From Xenorhabdus poinarii G6 (GTDB lineage: Bacteria; Pseudomonadota; Gammaproteobacteria; Enterobacterales; Enterobacteriaceae), in the NCBI RefSeq assembly GCF_000968175.1, contig NZ_FO704551.1:2108001-2172000 (forward strand): a stretch of 64,000 nt of DNA, read 5' to 3'. Under the pieces are notes generated by a model. That model did no database searches. It was not told the DNA's origin and was given only the letters and a program-made list of their open reading frames with translations. A program made the position numbers and the translations under genes. Position 1 is the first letter of the stretch. Every line of letters begins with the position of its first letter. Of this stretch, positions 10,913 to 22,250 are shown one piece after another.

Positions 10913-12654
10913 AGGCCAAACTGCATCCTGTGTAACTGTGCATATGCACCTTCTTGTCCCACCAACGTGGTATGATTACCCCTTTCTATGATATTTCCAT
11001 CTTCAATGACAATAATTTCATCGGCATTTTCAATAGTAGACAGACGGTGAGCAATGACCAGTGACGTTCTGTTTTTCTGCAATTCATCCAATGCAGCCTG
11101 AATTGCCCGTTCAGATTCCGTATCTAACGCAGAAGTGGCTTCATCCAAAATCAAAATAGGGGAATCACGCAATAAAGCACGAGCAATAGCAATACGCTGG
11201 CGCTGTCCGCCTGAAAGCAAGACGCCATTTTCACCGATCATCGTATCGAGACCCTTATCCAGTTTTTCAATAAAGTCCATGGCATAAGCCATTTCTGCCG
11301 CTCTTTCTATTTCTGCACGGCTAAACTTCTTTTCGCTGGCATAAGCAATGTTATTGGCAACCGTATCATTAAATAGATGCACATTTTGCGAAACCAACGC
11401 AATTTGGCTACGTAGAGAAGCCAGCGTATATTCACGCAGATCGTGACCGTCCAATATAATTCCACCTTCATTCACGTCATAAAAACGCGTGAGAAGATTA
11501 GCAATGGTCGATTTACCTGATCCTGAGCGGCCAACTAATGCAATCGTTTTGCCCGCTGGGATCGTCATGGAAATACGTTTCAGTGCCGGACACTCTTTGG
11601 TTGGATAACAGAAAGTGACATCACGGAATTCAATATTGCCTGTTGCTTTTTTGATTTCCCGTTTACCGTCATCTTTTTCCTGCTCCATATCCAAAATAGT
11701 AAATAACGTCTGACACGCCGCCATCCCTCGTTGGAATTGAGCATTAACGTTAGTCAGCGATTTCAATGGACGCATCAGGGCAATCATGGATGAAAACACC
11801 ACGGTAATTTTCCCTGCGGTTAACGCCCCCATAATTTCCGGAAAGCTGGCCGCATACAAAATAAATGCCAATGCAAAAGAAGCAATCAACTGAATAATCG
11901 GGTCTGAAATGGAATCAGCCGATACCATTTTCATCCCTTGTTGGCGCATATGGTTGCTGACTTTGTCGAAGCGTTCAGTTTCGATTTTTTGACCACCAAA
12001 AATTAACACTTCTTTATGCCCTTTCAGCATCTGTTCAGCACTGGTTGTTACCATCCCCATGCTGTTTTGCATATTTTTACTGATATTACGAAAACGCACG
12101 GAAACAAGACGAATTACGCCCGCAACGATGGGAGCGATGACAATCAATATGAGGGAAAGCTCCCAACTGTAGTAAAACATCAGGATAAACAGGCCAATAA
12201 TTGATGCCCCTTCCCTAACAACCGTGACTAATGCCCCAGAGGAAGAGGACGCAACCTGTTCTGAATCGTATGTAATACGAGAAAGCAACGTTCCCGTGGA
12301 TTGCTGGTCAAAGAAGGAAACAGGCATCCCCATCATATGATTGAACAGACGACGACGCATCTGCATGACCACCTTGCCTGATACCCAAGATATACAATAA
12401 CTTGATACAAAACCAGATATGCCACGCAACAACATCAACCCGATAACAACCAGTGGCATCCACTTCAATACGCTCATGTCTGCCTTACCAAAACCCTCAT
12501 CAAGCAAGGGCTTCAACAAGGAAAGCATCAATGTATCACCGGCAGCATTCATAACAAGTGCAACCGCCGCGACTAACAGGCCAACTTTAAAGGGAGTAAT
12601 GATCGGCCACAATCGGCGAAAGGTCTGCCAGGTAGAAAGGTCTTTATCATTCAT
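10909..12654 (-). CDS. msbA: Lipid A export ABC transporter MsbA
   Basis: Homodimeric ABC exporter that flips lipid A-core and phospholipids across the inner membrane. The N-terminal half carries six membrane segments with family markers such as [20 protein letters not shown]. The C-terminal nucleotide-binding domain has Walker [10 protein letters not shown], signature LSGGQRQR and Walker [13 protein letters not shown]. It is 581 residues, one fewer than E. coli. It is followed directly by the overlapping lpxK and preceded, after 38 bases, by comEC. Confidence 0.98.
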   Translation of the reverse strand: MNDKDLSTWQTFRRLWPIITPFKVGLLVAAVALVMNAAGDTLMLSLLKPLLDEGFGKADMSVLKWMPLVVIGLMLLRGISGFVSSYCISWVSGKVVMQMRRRLFNHMMGMPVSFFDQQSTGTLLSRITYDSEQVASSSSGALVTVVREGASIIGLFILMFYYSWELSLILIVIAPIVAGVIRLVSVRFRNISKNMQNSMGMVTTSAEQMLKGHKEVLIFGGQKIETERFDKVSNHMRQQGMKMVSADSISDPIIQLIASFALAFILYAASFPEIMGALTAGKITVVFSSMIALMRPLKSLTNVNAQFQRGMAACQTLFTILDMEQEKDDGKREIKKATGNIEFRDVTFCYPTKECPALKRISMTIPAGKTIALVGRSGSGKSTIANLLTRFYDVNEGGIILDGHDLREYTLASLRSQIALVSQNVHLFNDTVANNIAYASEKKFSRAEIERAAEMAYAMDFIEKLDKGLDTMIGENGVLLSGGQRQRIAIARALLRDSPILILDEATSALDTESERAIQAALDELQKNRTSLVIAHRLSTIENADEIIVIEDGNIIERGNHTTLVGQEGAYAQLHRMQFGL

Positions 12655-12692
12655 TATTGAGTTACCAAAACCAAAAGAAATAGCGAATCATT

Positions 12693-15038
12693 CTACTCAT
12701 GATTGCTACGAATACCAAACCACTGATGATACCACCGTGACATTATTTGTTGTCGATAACCTTTTAACCGAATGTCTTCATCATAAAAATAGCCGGTTAT
12801 CTGACCAGAAACGGCGGTGCTATGCCATTCAATGCCTACATCTTCATAACGCTGCTTCACCTTGATTGAAGGCAATCGCCACGGACTGTAGCGTGCAACT
12901 GAAGCTAAGGCATACTGCGGTTTAACTTTACGTATAAATACCGAAGTAGAAGATGTATTACTTCCATGATGAGGAACTTGCAAGATGGTGGCATGTAGCT
13001 GATCCTTCTCAAGCGCCGATAAGCGATATTCACCCTGCCTCTCCAAATCCCCCGTTAATAATAAACTATGTTTACCATCATCAATACGGATCACGCAAGA
13101 TTGATTATTTCCGACACTCGCCACTTTTTCTGGTGGCCAGAGAACCTTAAAATTTAACCCTTGCCATAACCATTGTTCACCACGAATACAAGGCAAGTGA
13201 TCATGATTCAATGAAGGGCTTCTGATTTTTATACCCTTATATTTTTCAACAAGGTATCCTACTCCTCCTGTATGATCTGAATGTTCATGACTAAGGATGA
13301 TTTGTTCCGGCATTAGCCGATGCCAACGCAAATAAGGCTCAATGACTTTTTCTGCCATACTCCCCGTATCCCAACGATTACCTGTATCAAAAACGATCGC
13401 CTTTCCGCCTTTATCAATCACTAAAGCCAATCCATGCCCCACATCCAGCATCGAAAAACGCCATTGTTCATCATTGGAACGCTTGGAATAACACGCCATA
13501 ATGCCAATGCAAACACCCAATAGACATTGATAAGATTTCCACCAACCTAAGCGCCAAATGACAACAGAAAACCATCCGGCTAACGTAATCATGATGGGAT
13601 AATTACCTGTGTCAATCCATGAATGTGCCAAGATCGGCAAGGGCGCCAATGCAAATAAAATAATGTAATCAACAAGTTGCCATAAAAAGGGTTGGATAAC
13701 CGGAAAAAAGAGACACATAATCCCCAGCATCACTAAGGGTACAGATAAAAAAGAGATAACCGGAACAGCCCATAGGTTAGCGACCAATGAGGCAATATTT
13801 ATGCCTTGAAATAATAAAAGCTGCAACGGTAACAGCATTAACATCATACCTAGTTGCATATGCAATCCACGCAACCATATCCATCGCCACCCATAACGTA
13901 TTCTTTCAGGTAAGGGTACCCAGTAAAACCAAAATAACAGCGCCATAACCGCCGTGAAAGAAAGCCAGAAGCTATCGGAAAGTATGGCTAAGGGATCAAA
14001 GAGCAAAATCAGTGCAGCACTCCATAATGCCCATTGCCATGAAAAACAGAGCCTGCTTTTACATCGTAAATAAATCCACAATGTCAGCCATAATATTGCC
14101 CGGACTGCCGGAACGCCCCAGCCAGACAACCACCCATACAGTATTGCAGTTAGCCAGCCCATTAATAACGGGAAACGAAATCCAATCCATTTTGTAGGAA
14201 AGAAAAACTGCATGATTCTTGCCAGACTCCAGCCAAATAAGCTGGCCATTGCAATATGTAAGCCTGAAATTGCCATCAAATGAGCAATTCCTGTTTGTTG
14301 TAATAGCAAACGCGTGGGTTTATCTAACCACGCTCTTTCACCGAATGAAAGCGCTAATGCAATACCCGCTTGTTGTATTGGCTTAATCTCTGGCAATAAT
14401 TTCGTTATTATTTCTTGTCGAAGATTACATGTTTTATCGAGCGGTTTTGCCTCAATAATTTTTCCATTCAACGGCTGACGTATAGAAAGCAAATATCGTT
14501 GACTATCATAACTACCCTGATTTAATTGAGCATGAACAGGCCGGAGTTTCATGGTCACCAGCCATTTTTGACCAGCGCACAACGATTCCTGAGCGTTCCA
14601 TGAAACTGATGCGTATAAAGCCGGAAAAATAGATTTTCCGTCACTTTCCATTAACTTAATACGATAACGTGCTTTTCTATCACTATCCTGTGTTTTATTT
14701 TCCAACAAGACACTATCAACCCGAACCGTTGCAGTGCGAGACGTTTCACTGAAATAAGTCAATTGGGCCAATATTTGATGACCATGCCAGCAGCCAAAAA
14801 TAAATGCCCATAAACCTAATGAAATTATTCGTATGATTTTATAGGGCAAAAATAGCAGGAAAAATGCAAGAAAAATCAGATAGTGAATGACTTTTTGCGG
14901 AGGAAGTTCGGCAAGAAAGAGTAAAGGTAACATGCCAAGTACAATGGCTAATGCAGCCATATTCAGGCTGATAATCGGCTTTAGTTTTCGCCAAAAGATA
15001 AATAAATCGGTAAAAGGAAGAAATATTATAGACTGCAT
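12693..15038 (-). CDS. comEC: ComEC/Rec2-family DNA uptake membrane protein
   Basis: Homologue of E. coli YcaI and of the ComEC channel that carries single-stranded DNA across the inner membrane. Several membrane segments open the protein. The competence domain follows (LALSFGERAWL, HLMAISGLHIAMAS, PAVRAILWLTLW), and then a C-terminal metallo-beta-lactamase-like domain with SHEHSDHTGGVGYL and HHGSNTSS. It has 781 residues. The ATG at 15038 has a GAGG eight bases upstream, which favours this start over M27. Whether the host is naturally competent cannot be told from this gene alone. Confidence 0.93.
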   Translation of the reverse strand: MQSIIFLPFTDLFIFWRKLKPIISLNMAALAIVLGMLPLLFLAELPPQKVIHYLIFLAFFLLFLPYKIIRIISLGLWAFIFGCWHGHQILAQLTYFSETSRTATVRVDSVLLENKTQDSDRKARYRIKLMESDGKSIFPALYASVSWNAQESLCAGQKWLVTMKLRPVHAQLNQGSYDSQRYLLSIRQPLNGKIIEAKPLDKTCNLRQEIITKLLPEIKPIQQAGIALALSFGERAWLDKPTRLLLQQTGIAHLMAISGLHIAMASLFGWSLARIMQFFFPTKWIGFRFPLLMGWLTAILYGWLSGWGVPAVRAILWLTLWIYLRCKSRLCFSWQWALWSAALILLFDPLAILSDSFWLSFTAVMALLFWFYWVPLPERIRYGWRWIWLRGLHMQLGMMLMLLPLQLLLFQGINIASLVANLWAVPVISFLSVPLVMLGIMCLFFPVIQPFLWQLVDYIILFALAPLPILAHSWIDTGNYPIMITLAGWFSVVIWRLGWWKSYQCLLGVCIGIMACYSKRSNDEQWRFSMLDVGHGLALVIDKGGKAIVFDTGNRWDTGSMAEKVIEPYLRWHRLMPEQIILSHEHSDHTGGVGYLVEKYKGIKIRSPSLNHDHLPCIRGEQWLWQGLNFKVLWPPEKVASVGNNQSCVIRIDDGKHSLLLTGDLERQGEYRLSALEKDQLHATILQVPHHGSNTSSTSVFIRKVKPQYALASVARYSPWRLPSIKVKQRYEDVGIEWHSTAVSGQITGYFYDEDIRLKGYRQQIMSRWYHQWFGIRSNHE

Positions 15039-15219
15039 CCATTATGCCTCTGCATGACATTCCATTCACATCGGCAAGCCTATTACATCACCGGCCTGCC
15101 TGCCAGGCAGAGAAATTCTATTGTGGAATAACGTCGCAAATGATTTTTCAAGCAAACAATGAGTTGCAAAATGATTCAATCATCATCACAAAAATCAGAT
15201 ATACAGAAGCGGGATGAAT

Positions 15220-15247
15220 AAAAAACGGCACCAACAAGGTGCCGTTA
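15220..15247 (-). terminator. Terminator downstream of ihfB
   Basis: On the minus strand CGGCACC pairs with GGTGCCG across a TTGTT loop and is followed by TTTTTT, a textbook Rho-independent terminator. It lies about 30 bases after the ihfB stop and separates the cmk-rpsA-ihfB transcript from comEC. Confidence 0.9.
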
Positions 15248-15274
15248 GTTTAATTAAGTAATAACTGATATCTT

Positions 15275-15565
15275 TTAGCTATTGCTATAGATATTTACGC
15301 GGTCACGTAACTCTTTACCAGGTTTAAAGTGAGGAACATATTTACCTTCCAATTCCACTTTTTCACCTGTTTTGGGGTTACGTCCCACACGCGGAGCGCG
15401 GTAGTGAAGAGAAAAACTGCCGAAGCCGCGAACTTCGATACGTTCACCCGCGGCTAACGTTTCTGCCATATGATCAAGCATCTCTTTCACTGCATCTTCA
15501 ACGGTTTTAGCCGGCATGTGAGATTGTTGCTCTGCAAGCCTTTCGATTAATTCAGACTTGGTCAT
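15275..15565 (-). CDS. ihfB: Integration host factor beta subunit
   Basis: DNA-bending HU/IHF-fold protein that pairs with IhfA for recombination, replication and transcription. Translation starts [16 protein letters not shown]. The DNA-intercalating beta-arm contains [10 protein letters not shown] with the key proline at residue 64. The protein is 96 residues against 94 in E. coli, with the tail changed to RVNIYSNS. It is downstream of rpsA as in E. coli and preceded by GGGAGG, a strong ribosome-binding site. Confidence 0.98.
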   Translation of the reverse strand: MTKSELIERLAEQQSHMPAKTVEDAVKEMLDHMAETLAAGERIEVRGFGSFSLHYRAPRVGRNPKTGEKVELEGKYVPHFKPGKELRDRVNIYSNS

Positions 15566-15589
15566 GGTACCTCCCTAAACTACCGTATT

Positions 15590-15623
15590 CGGGTAATATT
15601 ATCATGTTAGAAAATATTACCCG
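15590..15623. repeat. Perfect 11-bp inverted repeat in the rpsA-ihfB gap
   Basis: CGGGTAATATT and AATATTACCCG are perfect inverse complements around a 12-base loop. The hairpin sits between the rpsA stop and the ihfB ribosome-binding site and lacks a following T-run, so it looks more like an RNA stability or partial termination element than a full terminator. Confidence 0.75.
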
Positions 15624-15639
15624 CCGTTATTGACTTAGA

Positions 15640-17313
15640 TTATTCGCCTTTAGCGGCTTTGAAAGCTTCAGCCATTGCGTTGTTCGCGAAGTTTGTATCT
15701 TCTTGTTTGTTCACAGTAGCGATAGCGTCTTTTTCATCAGCTTCGTCTTTTGCGCGAACAGACAGGTTGATTACGCGGTTTTTGCGATCAACGCCAACAT
15801 ATTTAGCTTCAACTTCATCGCCAACGTTCAGAACTTGAGTTGCATCTTCAACGCGGTCACGAGAAGCTTCTGATGCACGCAGGTAACCTTCAACGCCGTT
15901 AGCTAATTCAACTGTAGCACCTTTTGTGTCAACCGCAGTAACTTTACCAGTCACAATGATACCTTTCTTGTTGACAGACAGGTAATTGTTGAATGGATCT
16001 TCTGCCAGTTGTTTGATGCCCAGAGAGATACGCTCACGTTCTGCATCTACTTGCAGAACGACAGCCGCGATTTCGTCGCCTTTCTTGTATTCACGAACTG
16101 CTTCTTCACCTGTCACGTTCCAGGAGATATCAGACAGGTGAACCAGACCATCGATGCCGCCGTCCAGACCAATGAAGATACCGAAGTCAGTGATAGACTT
16201 GATCTTACCTTCAACGCGGTCGTTTTTGTTGTGAGTCTCAGCGAATTGCTGCCAAGGGTTAGCTTTACACTGTTTCAGACCCAGGGAGATACGACGGCGT
16301 TCTTCGTCGATATCCAGAACCATCACTTCTACAACATCACCAACGTTAACAACTTTGGATGGGTGGATGTTTTTGTTGGTCCAATCCATTTCTGAAACGT
16401 GTACCAGACCTTCAACACCTTCTTCGATTTCAACGAAGCAACCGTAGTCAGTCAGGTTAGTTACGCGACCAGTCAGTTTCGTACTTTCTGGATAACGCTT
16501 AGCGATTGCGACCCATGGATCTTCGCCCAGTTGTTTCAGACCCAGCGATACGCGGGTACGCTCACGGTCAAATTTCAGTACTTTAACGGTGATTTCATCG
16601 CCCACATTAACGATTTCACTTGGGTGTTTAACACGTTTCCAAGCCATATCAGTAATGTGCAGCAGGCCATCAACGCCGCCCAGATCAACGAATGCACCGT
16701 AGTCAGTCAGGTTCTTAACGATACCTTTAACTTCCATGCCTTCTTGCAGGTTTTCCAGCAACTGATCACGCTCTGCGCTATTTTCAGATTCGATAACAGC
16801 ACGACGAGAAACGACTACGTTATTACGCTTCTGATCCAGCTTGATGACTTTGAACTCAAGCTCTTTGCCTTCAAGGTGAGTAGTATCACGAACTGGACGA
16901 ACGTCAACCAGTGAACCAGGCAGGAATGCACGGATTCCGTTCAGTTCTACCGTGAAGCCGCCTTTAACTTTGCCATTGATAACACCAGTGACAGTTTCAG
17001 CTTCTTCGTATGCTTTTTCCAGCATCAGCCATGCTTCATGACGTTTCGCTTTCTCACGGGACAGGATAGTTTCACCGAAACCATCTTCTACCGCATCCAG
17101 AGCTACGTCGATTTCATCGCCAACTTGGATTTCCAGCTCGCCTTGAGCGTTTTTGAATTGTTCTACAGGAATTGCAGATTCTGATTTCAGACCCGCGTCA
17201 ACCAATACAACGTCTTTATCGATAGCAACGACGATACCACGAACGATAGCGCCTGGACGAGTTTCGATAACCTGTAGGGATTCTTCAAAGAGTTGAGCAA
17301 AAGATTCTGTCAT
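15640..17313 (-). CDS. rpsA: 30S ribosomal protein S1
   Basis: Large RNA-binding ribosomal protein that recruits mRNA to the 30S subunit. It has 557 residues when started at [14 protein letters not shown], exactly the E. coli length. Six S1 (OB-fold) repeats are readable from [12 protein letters not shown] through [40 protein letters not shown] and [20 protein letters not shown] to [12 protein letters not shown]. The start at 17313 is five codons inside the longest frame. It lies between cmk and ihfB with about 190 bases upstream for its promoter. Antisense open frames over it reflect codon bias. Confidence 0.98.
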   Translation of the reverse strand: MTESFAQLFEESLQVIETRPGAIVRGIVVAIDKDVVLVDAGLKSESAIPVEQFKNAQGELEIQVGDEIDVALDAVEDGFGETILSREKAKRHEAWLMLEKAYEEAETVTGVINGKVKGGFTVELNGIRAFLPGSLVDVRPVRDTTHLEGKELEFKVIKLDQKRNNVVVSRRAVIESENSAERDQLLENLQEGMEVKGIVKNLTDYGAFVDLGGVDGLLHITDMAWKRVKHPSEIVNVGDEITVKVLKFDRERTRVSLGLKQLGEDPWVAIAKRYPESTKLTGRVTNLTDYGCFVEIEEGVEGLVHVSEMDWTNKNIHPSKVVNVGDVVEVMVLDIDEERRRISLGLKQCKANPWQQFAETHNKNDRVEGKIKSITDFGIFIGLDGGIDGLVHLSDISWNVTGEEAVREYKKGDEIAAVVLQVDAERERISLGIKQLAEDPFNNYLSVNKKGIIVTGKVTAVDTKGATVELANGVEGYLRASEASRDRVEDATQVLNVGDEVEAKYVGVDRKNRVINLSVRAKDEADEKDAIATVNKQEDTNFANNAMAEAFKAAKGE

Positions 17314-17504
17314 GTTAATGATCTTCAAGGTTTTTAATTAACGTCCATTTAGCTTCCAGCCGAATGGGGTTGTTTTACATACCTCGCAACGTTTCCCTGT
17401 TACAAGGTGTTTTGGTGTACCAGCATATTTCACTACCAATACACCAGAATGCTATATACATCTCTTTATACACTATCGCAATAGTCTATTTGAGAAAGTT
17501 AAGA

Positions 17505-18191
17505 TTATGCGGGTATTTCCAGCGTGTTTTTCGCATAGGCTAGTGCTTTATCAATCACTTCTTCGATAGACATGCTGGTCGAGTCCAAGATCAATGCATC
17601 TTGTGCAGGCACTAACGGCGCAACTGCCCGATGACGGTCACGAAAATCTCGCTCCTGTATTTCGGACAAAAGCCGTCCAAAGTTAACACTAAAACCTTTC
17701 TCCTGCAACTGCAACATGCGCCTACGGGCACGTTCTTCCGCACTGGCATCAAGAAATATTTTTACTGGTGCGTCAGGAAATACGACGGTGCCCATATCAC
17801 GGCCATCTGCAATAAGCCCCGGTGCAATGCGGAAAGCCCTCTGCCGACGCAAGAGCGCTTCCCGAACGCGTGGGAATGTTGCCGTCTGGGAAGCTGTGTT
17901 GCCAACGGTTTCGGTACGAATTTCATTACTGACATCTTCGCCTTCCAGAATGACCAGAAGCTGCCCCTGTGCAGGCACAAAACGAACATCCAGATTTGCG
18001 GCCAGAGGAACCAGAGCATCTTCAGATCGGATATCCACCTGATGATGAATGGCAGCCAGTGCCAATACTCGATAAATAGCGCCCGAATCAAGCAATTGCC
18101 AATCTAATGCTTCAGCCAGAGCCTGACATAATGTTCCCTTGCCAGCACCACTTGGCCCATCAACGGTTATTACTGGGGCTATCGCCGCCAT
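17505..18191 (-). CDS. cmk: Cytidylate kinase
   Basis: Phosphorylates CMP and dCMP to the diphosphates. Starting at the second of two adjacent ATGs (18191), which lies six bases after AGGAGG, gives 228 residues beginning [20 protein letters not shown]. The P-loop is at residues 12-19, and family motifs [30 protein letters not shown] and [13 protein letters not shown] are present. It lies between aroA and rpsA as in other enterobacteria. Confidence 0.96.
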   Translation of the reverse strand: MAAIAPVITVDGPSGAGKGTLCQALAEALDWQLLDSGAIYRVLALAAIHHQVDIRSEDALVPLAANLDVRFVPAQGQLLVILEGEDVSNEIRTETVGNTASQTATFPRVREALLRRQRAFRIAPGLIADGRDMGTVVFPDAPVKIFLDASAEERARRRMLQLQEKGFSVNFGRLLSEIQERDFRDRHRAVAPLVPAQDALILDSTSMSIEEVIDKALAYAKNTLEIPA

Positions 18192-18253
18192 CATTATCCT
18201 CCTCTTCGCGTAACATTCGTATAACAGACAGGTCATTTACCGAATGTAGAAAA

Positions 18254-18272
18254 TTGCTTAATTAATAAGCAA
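18254..18272 (-). terminator. Weak AT-rich hairpin after aroA
   Basis: TTGCTTA and TAAGCAA form a 7-bp stem around a 5-base loop, followed on the minus strand by TTTTC. It lies about 85 bases past the aroA stop and may partly terminate the serC-aroA transcript before cmk. Confidence 0.4.
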
Positions 18273-18356
18273 TAAAAAACTTGCCTTATTATACGCACTC
18301 AGCCAGTGAGAGAAACAGACGCAGCATAATTATCTCTAAATTTCTATTCCAACATG

Positions 18357-19643
18357 TCAAGATTGACTGAGTTTTTCAAGCTGGTGAAAATAGTCCGGGA
18401 ATGTTTTTGCTGTACAACCTGGATCAAGAATGGTGACCGGGGTATCCGATAAAGCGACCAGTGAGAAACACATCGCAATGCGATGATCATTGTAGGTTTC
18501 AATTTCAGCGTGCCTGAGCTTTTCCGGCGGAGAAACCCGAATATAGTCATGTCCCTCTTCCACTACGGCGCCTATTTTCCGTAATTCTGTCGCCATGGCA
18601 CTGAGTCTGTCAGTTTCCTTGACCCGCCAATTATAAATATTGCGAATCACTGTCTCGCCCTGAGCAAACAGCGCAGTTGTTGCTATAGTCATGGCCGCAT
18701 CAGGGATCGCGTTCATATCCATATCAATACCGTTCAATGTGCCGCGTTCACATTCGACAAAATCATCTCCCCAGCGAATAGTCGCCCCCATCTGTTCCAA
18801 AACATGGGCAAATTGGGTATCCCCTTGCAGGCTGTTTCTACCGATGCCAGTTACACGGACAGTACCACCTTTAATGGCGGCGGCAGCCAGAAAATAAGAG
18901 GCTGATGAAGCATCGCCTTCAACCAGATACTCTCCCGGCGATAAGTACTGCTGCTGTCCCTTGATATAAAAAGCCTGATATTGTTCATTTTCTACCATTA
19001 CACCAAAGCTTTTCATCAACGCCAGGGTAATATCAATATAAGGCCTGGAAACCAAATCACCTTGTATGCGGATTTCTGTATCGTTGGCTGCCAAAGGTGC
19101 CGCCATTAACAACGCTGTCAGAAATTGGCTGGAAACACGGCCATCAACGGTCACCTTTCCACCGGAAAATCCGCCTTTGATATGTAAAGGTGGATAGTTT
19201 TCCTGTTCAAGATAATCAATTTCTGCTCCCCCCTGACGCAATGCATCGACCAAATGACCAATCGGCCGCTCTTTCATACGGGGTTCACCGGTCAATACCA
19301 CACTCATTCCGCTTTCTCCCAAACATAATGCGGCAGCCAGCGGACGCATTGCTGTCCCCGCATTCCCCAGAAAGAGTTCGATTCCGCTTTTGCCCGTTAT
19401 GCAACCTCCAATACCTTCTACATCACAGACAGTGCGATCAGCAGATAAACGGTAGGAAATACCTAATGCCGTCAACGCAGTTAACATATGACGAATATCA
19501 TCACTATCTAATAAATTCGTTAGCCGGGTTGTCCCTTTAGCCATCGCAGCGAGTAACAAAGCGCGGTTAGAAACGCTTTTGGAACCCGGTAAATTCATCG
19601 TGCCATTAATACGGGAAATAGGTTGTAACGTCAGGGATTGCAT
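18357..19643 (-). CDS. aroA: 3-phosphoshikimate 1-carboxyvinyltransferase (EPSP synthase)
   Basis: Sixth step of the shikimate pathway; transfers enolpyruvate from PEP to shikimate-3-phosphate. It is 428 residues with the two family signatures, [17 protein letters not shown] and [16 protein letters not shown]. The N-terminal substrate site [17 protein letters not shown] and the downstream [15 protein letters not shown] are also present. The glycine-alanine pair in GNAGTAMRP is the glyphosate-sensitive class I form. It follows serC by 108 bases in the serC-aroA operon. Confidence 0.98.
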   Translation of the reverse strand: MQSLTLQPISRINGTMNLPGSKSVSNRALLLAAMAKGTTRLTNLLDSDDIRHMLTALTALGISYRLSADRTVCDVEGIGGCITGKSGIELFLGNAGTAMRPLAAALCLGESGMSVVLTGEPRMKERPIGHLVDALRQGGAEIDYLEQENYPPLHIKGGFSGGKVTVDGRVSSQFLTALLMAAPLAANDTEIRIQGDLVSRPYIDITLALMKSFGVMVENEQYQAFYIKGQQQYLSPGEYLVEGDASSASYFLAAAAIKGGTVRVTGIGRNSLQGDTQFAHVLEQMGATIRWGDDFVECERGTLNGIDMDMNAIPDAAMTIATTALFAQGETVIRNIYNWRVKETDRLSAMATELRKIGAVVEEGHDYIRVSPPEKLRHAEIETYNDHRIAMCFSLVALSDTPVTILDPGCTAKTFPDYFHQLEKLSQS

Positions 19644-19715
19644 AACGAGAGGCGTCTCCGGTTTTTAAATTGGAATCTATTTTTAATTTTTAGGAAAAAT
19701 CGGGAAGTTTGCGAT

Positions 19716-19737
19716 CGGGAGGCTTTATTTCCTCCCG
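19716..19737 (-). terminator. Intercistronic hairpin between serC and aroA
   Basis: CGGGAGG pairs with CCTCCCG around an 8-base loop, just after the serC stop. No T-run follows at once, so on the minus strand it resembles an attenuator or processing hairpin that could lower aroA expression relative to serC. Confidence 0.6.
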
Positions 19738-19751
19738 ACGATGATAAAAAA

Positions 19752-20840
19752 TTATGCGTTGCGGCGTTCAAAATCAGCCATAAATTCAACTAATGTCTTG
19801 ACACCCTCATAAGGCATCGCGTTATAAATAGACGCGCGAGCACCTCCTGCAACTTTATGCCCTTTCAACGCATGGAGTCCGTGTTCATAAGCTTCTGCCA
19901 AAAACTGGTCATCTAACATTGGGTTAGCCAACTGGAATGGGACATTCATAAGAGAACGATTTTGGGGAGCAACGCGGTTGATATATAACTGACTGTTATC
20001 AACTGCGTGATAAAGCAGTTCTGCTTTGGCATGATTACGTTTGCTGATTTCTTGTAACCCGCCCTGTTCTTTCAACCACTTGAATACCATGCCGGATAGA
20101 TACCAGGCAAATGTCGGCGGTGTGTTGTACATTGAGTCATATTGCGCGAGTACCGTGTAGTCCAGAATCGACGGCGTATGCGGGTGTGCTTTACCCAGCA
20201 AATCTTCACGAATAATGACGACGGTCAGCCCTGCCGGCCCGATATTCTTTTGTGCGCCGGCATAAATCACACCATAACGGCTGACATCAATAGGTGCAGA
20301 GAGAATAGCTGATGAGTAATCGGCAATCACAATCTTATCATCACCGAAATCAGGTTCTTCAAAGATGGCAATGCCTTCAATGGTTTCATTCGGGCAATAA
20401 TGCACATAAGCAGCCTCACTGCTTACGTCCCATTCACTCATCGGTTTCACACGAGTGATACCCTCTGTTTCTACTCGGATATCAATGACGTTTGGTGTGC
20501 AATATTTTTTTGCTTCTTTCGCTGCACATTCAGACCAGTAGCCACTCACGATATAATCTGCGGTTGATTTATCACCCAATAAATTCTGTGGTAATGCCGC
20601 AAATTGCCCGCGAGCGCCACCATGACAAAACAGCACCTTATAATTTTCAGGTATGGATAATAAATCCCGGAGATCTTTTTCTGCTTCTGCCGCAACAGCC
20701 ACAAACTCCTGACTACGATGGCTGATCTCCATCACAGATGTCCCCAGACCATGCCAGTTGCAAAGTTCTTGTTCTGCACGTCGTAATACTTCTATTGGCA
20801 ACATAGCTGGACCAGCGCTGAAATTATATACCTGACTCAT
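19752..20840 (-). CDS. serC: Phosphoserine aminotransferase
   Basis: PLP enzyme of serine and pyridoxine biosynthesis. Starting at [15 protein letters not shown] (20840) gives 362 residues, the same as E. coli. The PLP lysine is K198 in [12 protein letters not shown], and [14 protein letters not shown] and the C-terminal [16 protein letters not shown] are conserved. The longest frame adds 11 codons upstream, which I reject by homology. It is the first gene of the serC-aroA operon, with a promoter region between 20841 and the ansB terminator. Confidence 0.97.
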   Translation of the reverse strand: MSQVYNFSAGPAMLPIEVLRRAEQELCNWHGLGTSVMEISHRSQEFVAVAAEAEKDLRDLLSIPENYKVLFCHGGARGQFAALPQNLLGDKSTADYIVSGYWSECAAKEAKKYCTPNVIDIRVETEGITRVKPMSEWDVSSEAAYVHYCPNETIEGIAIFEEPDFGDDKIVIADYSSAILSAPIDVSRYGVIYAGAQKNIGPAGLTVVIIREDLLGKAHPHTPSILDYTVLAQYDSMYNTPPTFAWYLSGMVFKWLKEQGGLQEISKRNHAKAELLYHAVDNSQLYINRVAPQNRSLMNVPFQLANPMLDDQFLAEAYEHGLHALKGHKVAGGARASIYNAMPYEGVKTLVEFMADFERRNA

Positions 20841-20993
20841 TAACCTTACCTTATCTAATGGATACAAATACAATCGGATGTATTGTTTTTATCACTCCCG
20901 CACTGCCGCTGCAATGGTTATTCGTGGTGGGATAAATCGGAATAAGATCTCAAACTGAGCAGATATCATGATTTAATCTTTATTTTGGTAAAA

Positions 20994-21028
20994 AAAAGAG
21001 GAAAAGACGTTATGTCTTTTCCTCTTTT
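20994..21028 (-). terminator. Strong terminator after ansB
   Basis: A perfect 15-bp stem (AAAAGAGGAAAAGAC with its complement around ATAAC or GTTAT), followed on the minus strand by a T-run. It lies about 35 bases beyond the ansB stop and isolates ansB from serC. Confidence 0.88.
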
Positions 21029-21060
21029 GCTATATCAGCGATTAAAGATTAAATCAGAAA

Positions 21061-22104
21061 TTAATACTTATTGAACATGTTCTGAATTTCTTCGACATTA
21101 GACGTCTGTGTCAGCGCCAATTGCAGAAGAACACGCGCTTTCTGTGGGTTCAACCGTTCTGAAGCCACGAAACCATATTGACTGTCGTTAACTTCAGCAT
21201 TCTGAGTGGTGTAACCAAAAGGAATGCGGCTGGAACGAACCACCACCACACCATCTTTAGCCGCTTGCGTCAGTGTGTCAAAAATAGACTTATAGATGTT
21301 ACCGTTACCGACACCTGCGCTGACAATACCCTGATAGCCGTTTTCAACAAAAGCTTTTGCTGGCAGATCAGAGGCATTGGCGTAGTTATAAACGATACCA
21401 ACTTTTGGCAGTTGCTCCAATTTACTCACGTCAAAGAATGCCTTGTGAGCTTTGACCGGCGCAGCAGAATAGTAGTTCACTTTGCCGTTGTGAATAAAGC
21501 CCTGAGCGCCAGAGTTTACTGGCTGAAACGCTTGAACGTCTGTTGTGCTCAGCTTACTAATGTCACGACCATGAATCACAGTGTCATTCATCGCCAGCAG
21601 AACGCCACGATTTGCAGAGCTATCATTCGCAGCGACAACAACGGCGTTATACAGGTTCAGTGGGCCATCAGCACCCAGCGCAGTGGACGGACGCATTGCG
21701 CCGACCATCACAATCGGTTTCTGGCACTGAGTGGTCAGATCGAGGAAATAAGCCGTTTCTTCCATGGTATCAGTACCATGAGTGATAACGAAACCGTCGG
21801 TTTTATCACAATCTGCGTTAATTTTTTTCGCCAGCGTCAACCAGACTTGATCGTTCATGTCCTGAGAACCGATGCTGACAACTTGCTCGCCTTTCAAATT
21901 GGCAATGTTTTTAATTGCCGGCACTGCATTCAGCAAAGAATCAATACCTACTTTACCCGCGGTGTAATTAGATTGAGTTGCAGATTCACCACCCCCAGCA
22001 ATGGTGCCCCCCGTTGCCAAAACAGTAATGTTTGGTAACGCGAAAGCAGAACCACTGATTAATGCCAGAAAACCGGCAATTGCTGTTATTTTAGTCTTTT
22101 TCAT
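21061..22104 (-). CDS. ansB: Periplasmic type II L-asparaginase
   Basis: Hydrolyses asparagine to aspartate and ammonia in the periplasm. It is 347 residues with a Sec signal peptide MKKTKITAIAGFLALISGSAFA cleaved after residue 22. The nucleophile T34 (mature T12) is in LATGGTIAGGG, and the second catalytic motif THGTDTMEET contains T111 and D112 (mature 89 and 90). The C-terminal half has VVVVRSSRIPFG. It is divergent from ycaO across about 146 bases and has its own terminator. The place between ycaO and serC differs from E. coli, where ansB is elsewhere. Confidence 0.96.
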   Translation of the reverse strand: MKKTKITAIAGFLALISGSAFALPNITVLATGGTIAGGGESATQSNYTAGKVGIDSLLNAVPAIKNIANLKGEQVVSIGSQDMNDQVWLTLAKKINADCDKTDGFVITHGTDTMEETAYFLDLTTQCQKPIVMVGAMRPSTALGADGPLNLYNAVVVAANDSSANRGVLLAMNDTVIHGRDISKLSTTDVQAFQPVNSGAQGFIHNGKVNYYSAAPVKAHKAFFDVSKLEQLPKVGIVYNYANASDLPAKAFVENGYQGIVSAGVGNGNIYKSIFDTLTQAAKDGVVVVRSSRIPFGYTTQNAEVNDSQYGFVASERLNPQKARVLLQLALTQTSNVEEIQNMFNKY

Positions 22105-22250
22105 TATTTAACCTCTTGTAAAAAAGCTATTTTATTATGTAAACACCGAATAAATAAACTCTAATTAACATTAATTTTTGGGAAGTCATAGAGCGGATGA
22201 AAAAAACGCCGTATGATATGGGCCTTTAACATATATTGAAGTGACTCACG

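Noticed and set aside
16009..16914. Two adjacent plus-strand frames antisense to rpsA
   Set aside because: They mirror the S1 repeats on the other strand; strong codon bias of rpsA opens the antisense frame. No start signals were seen.
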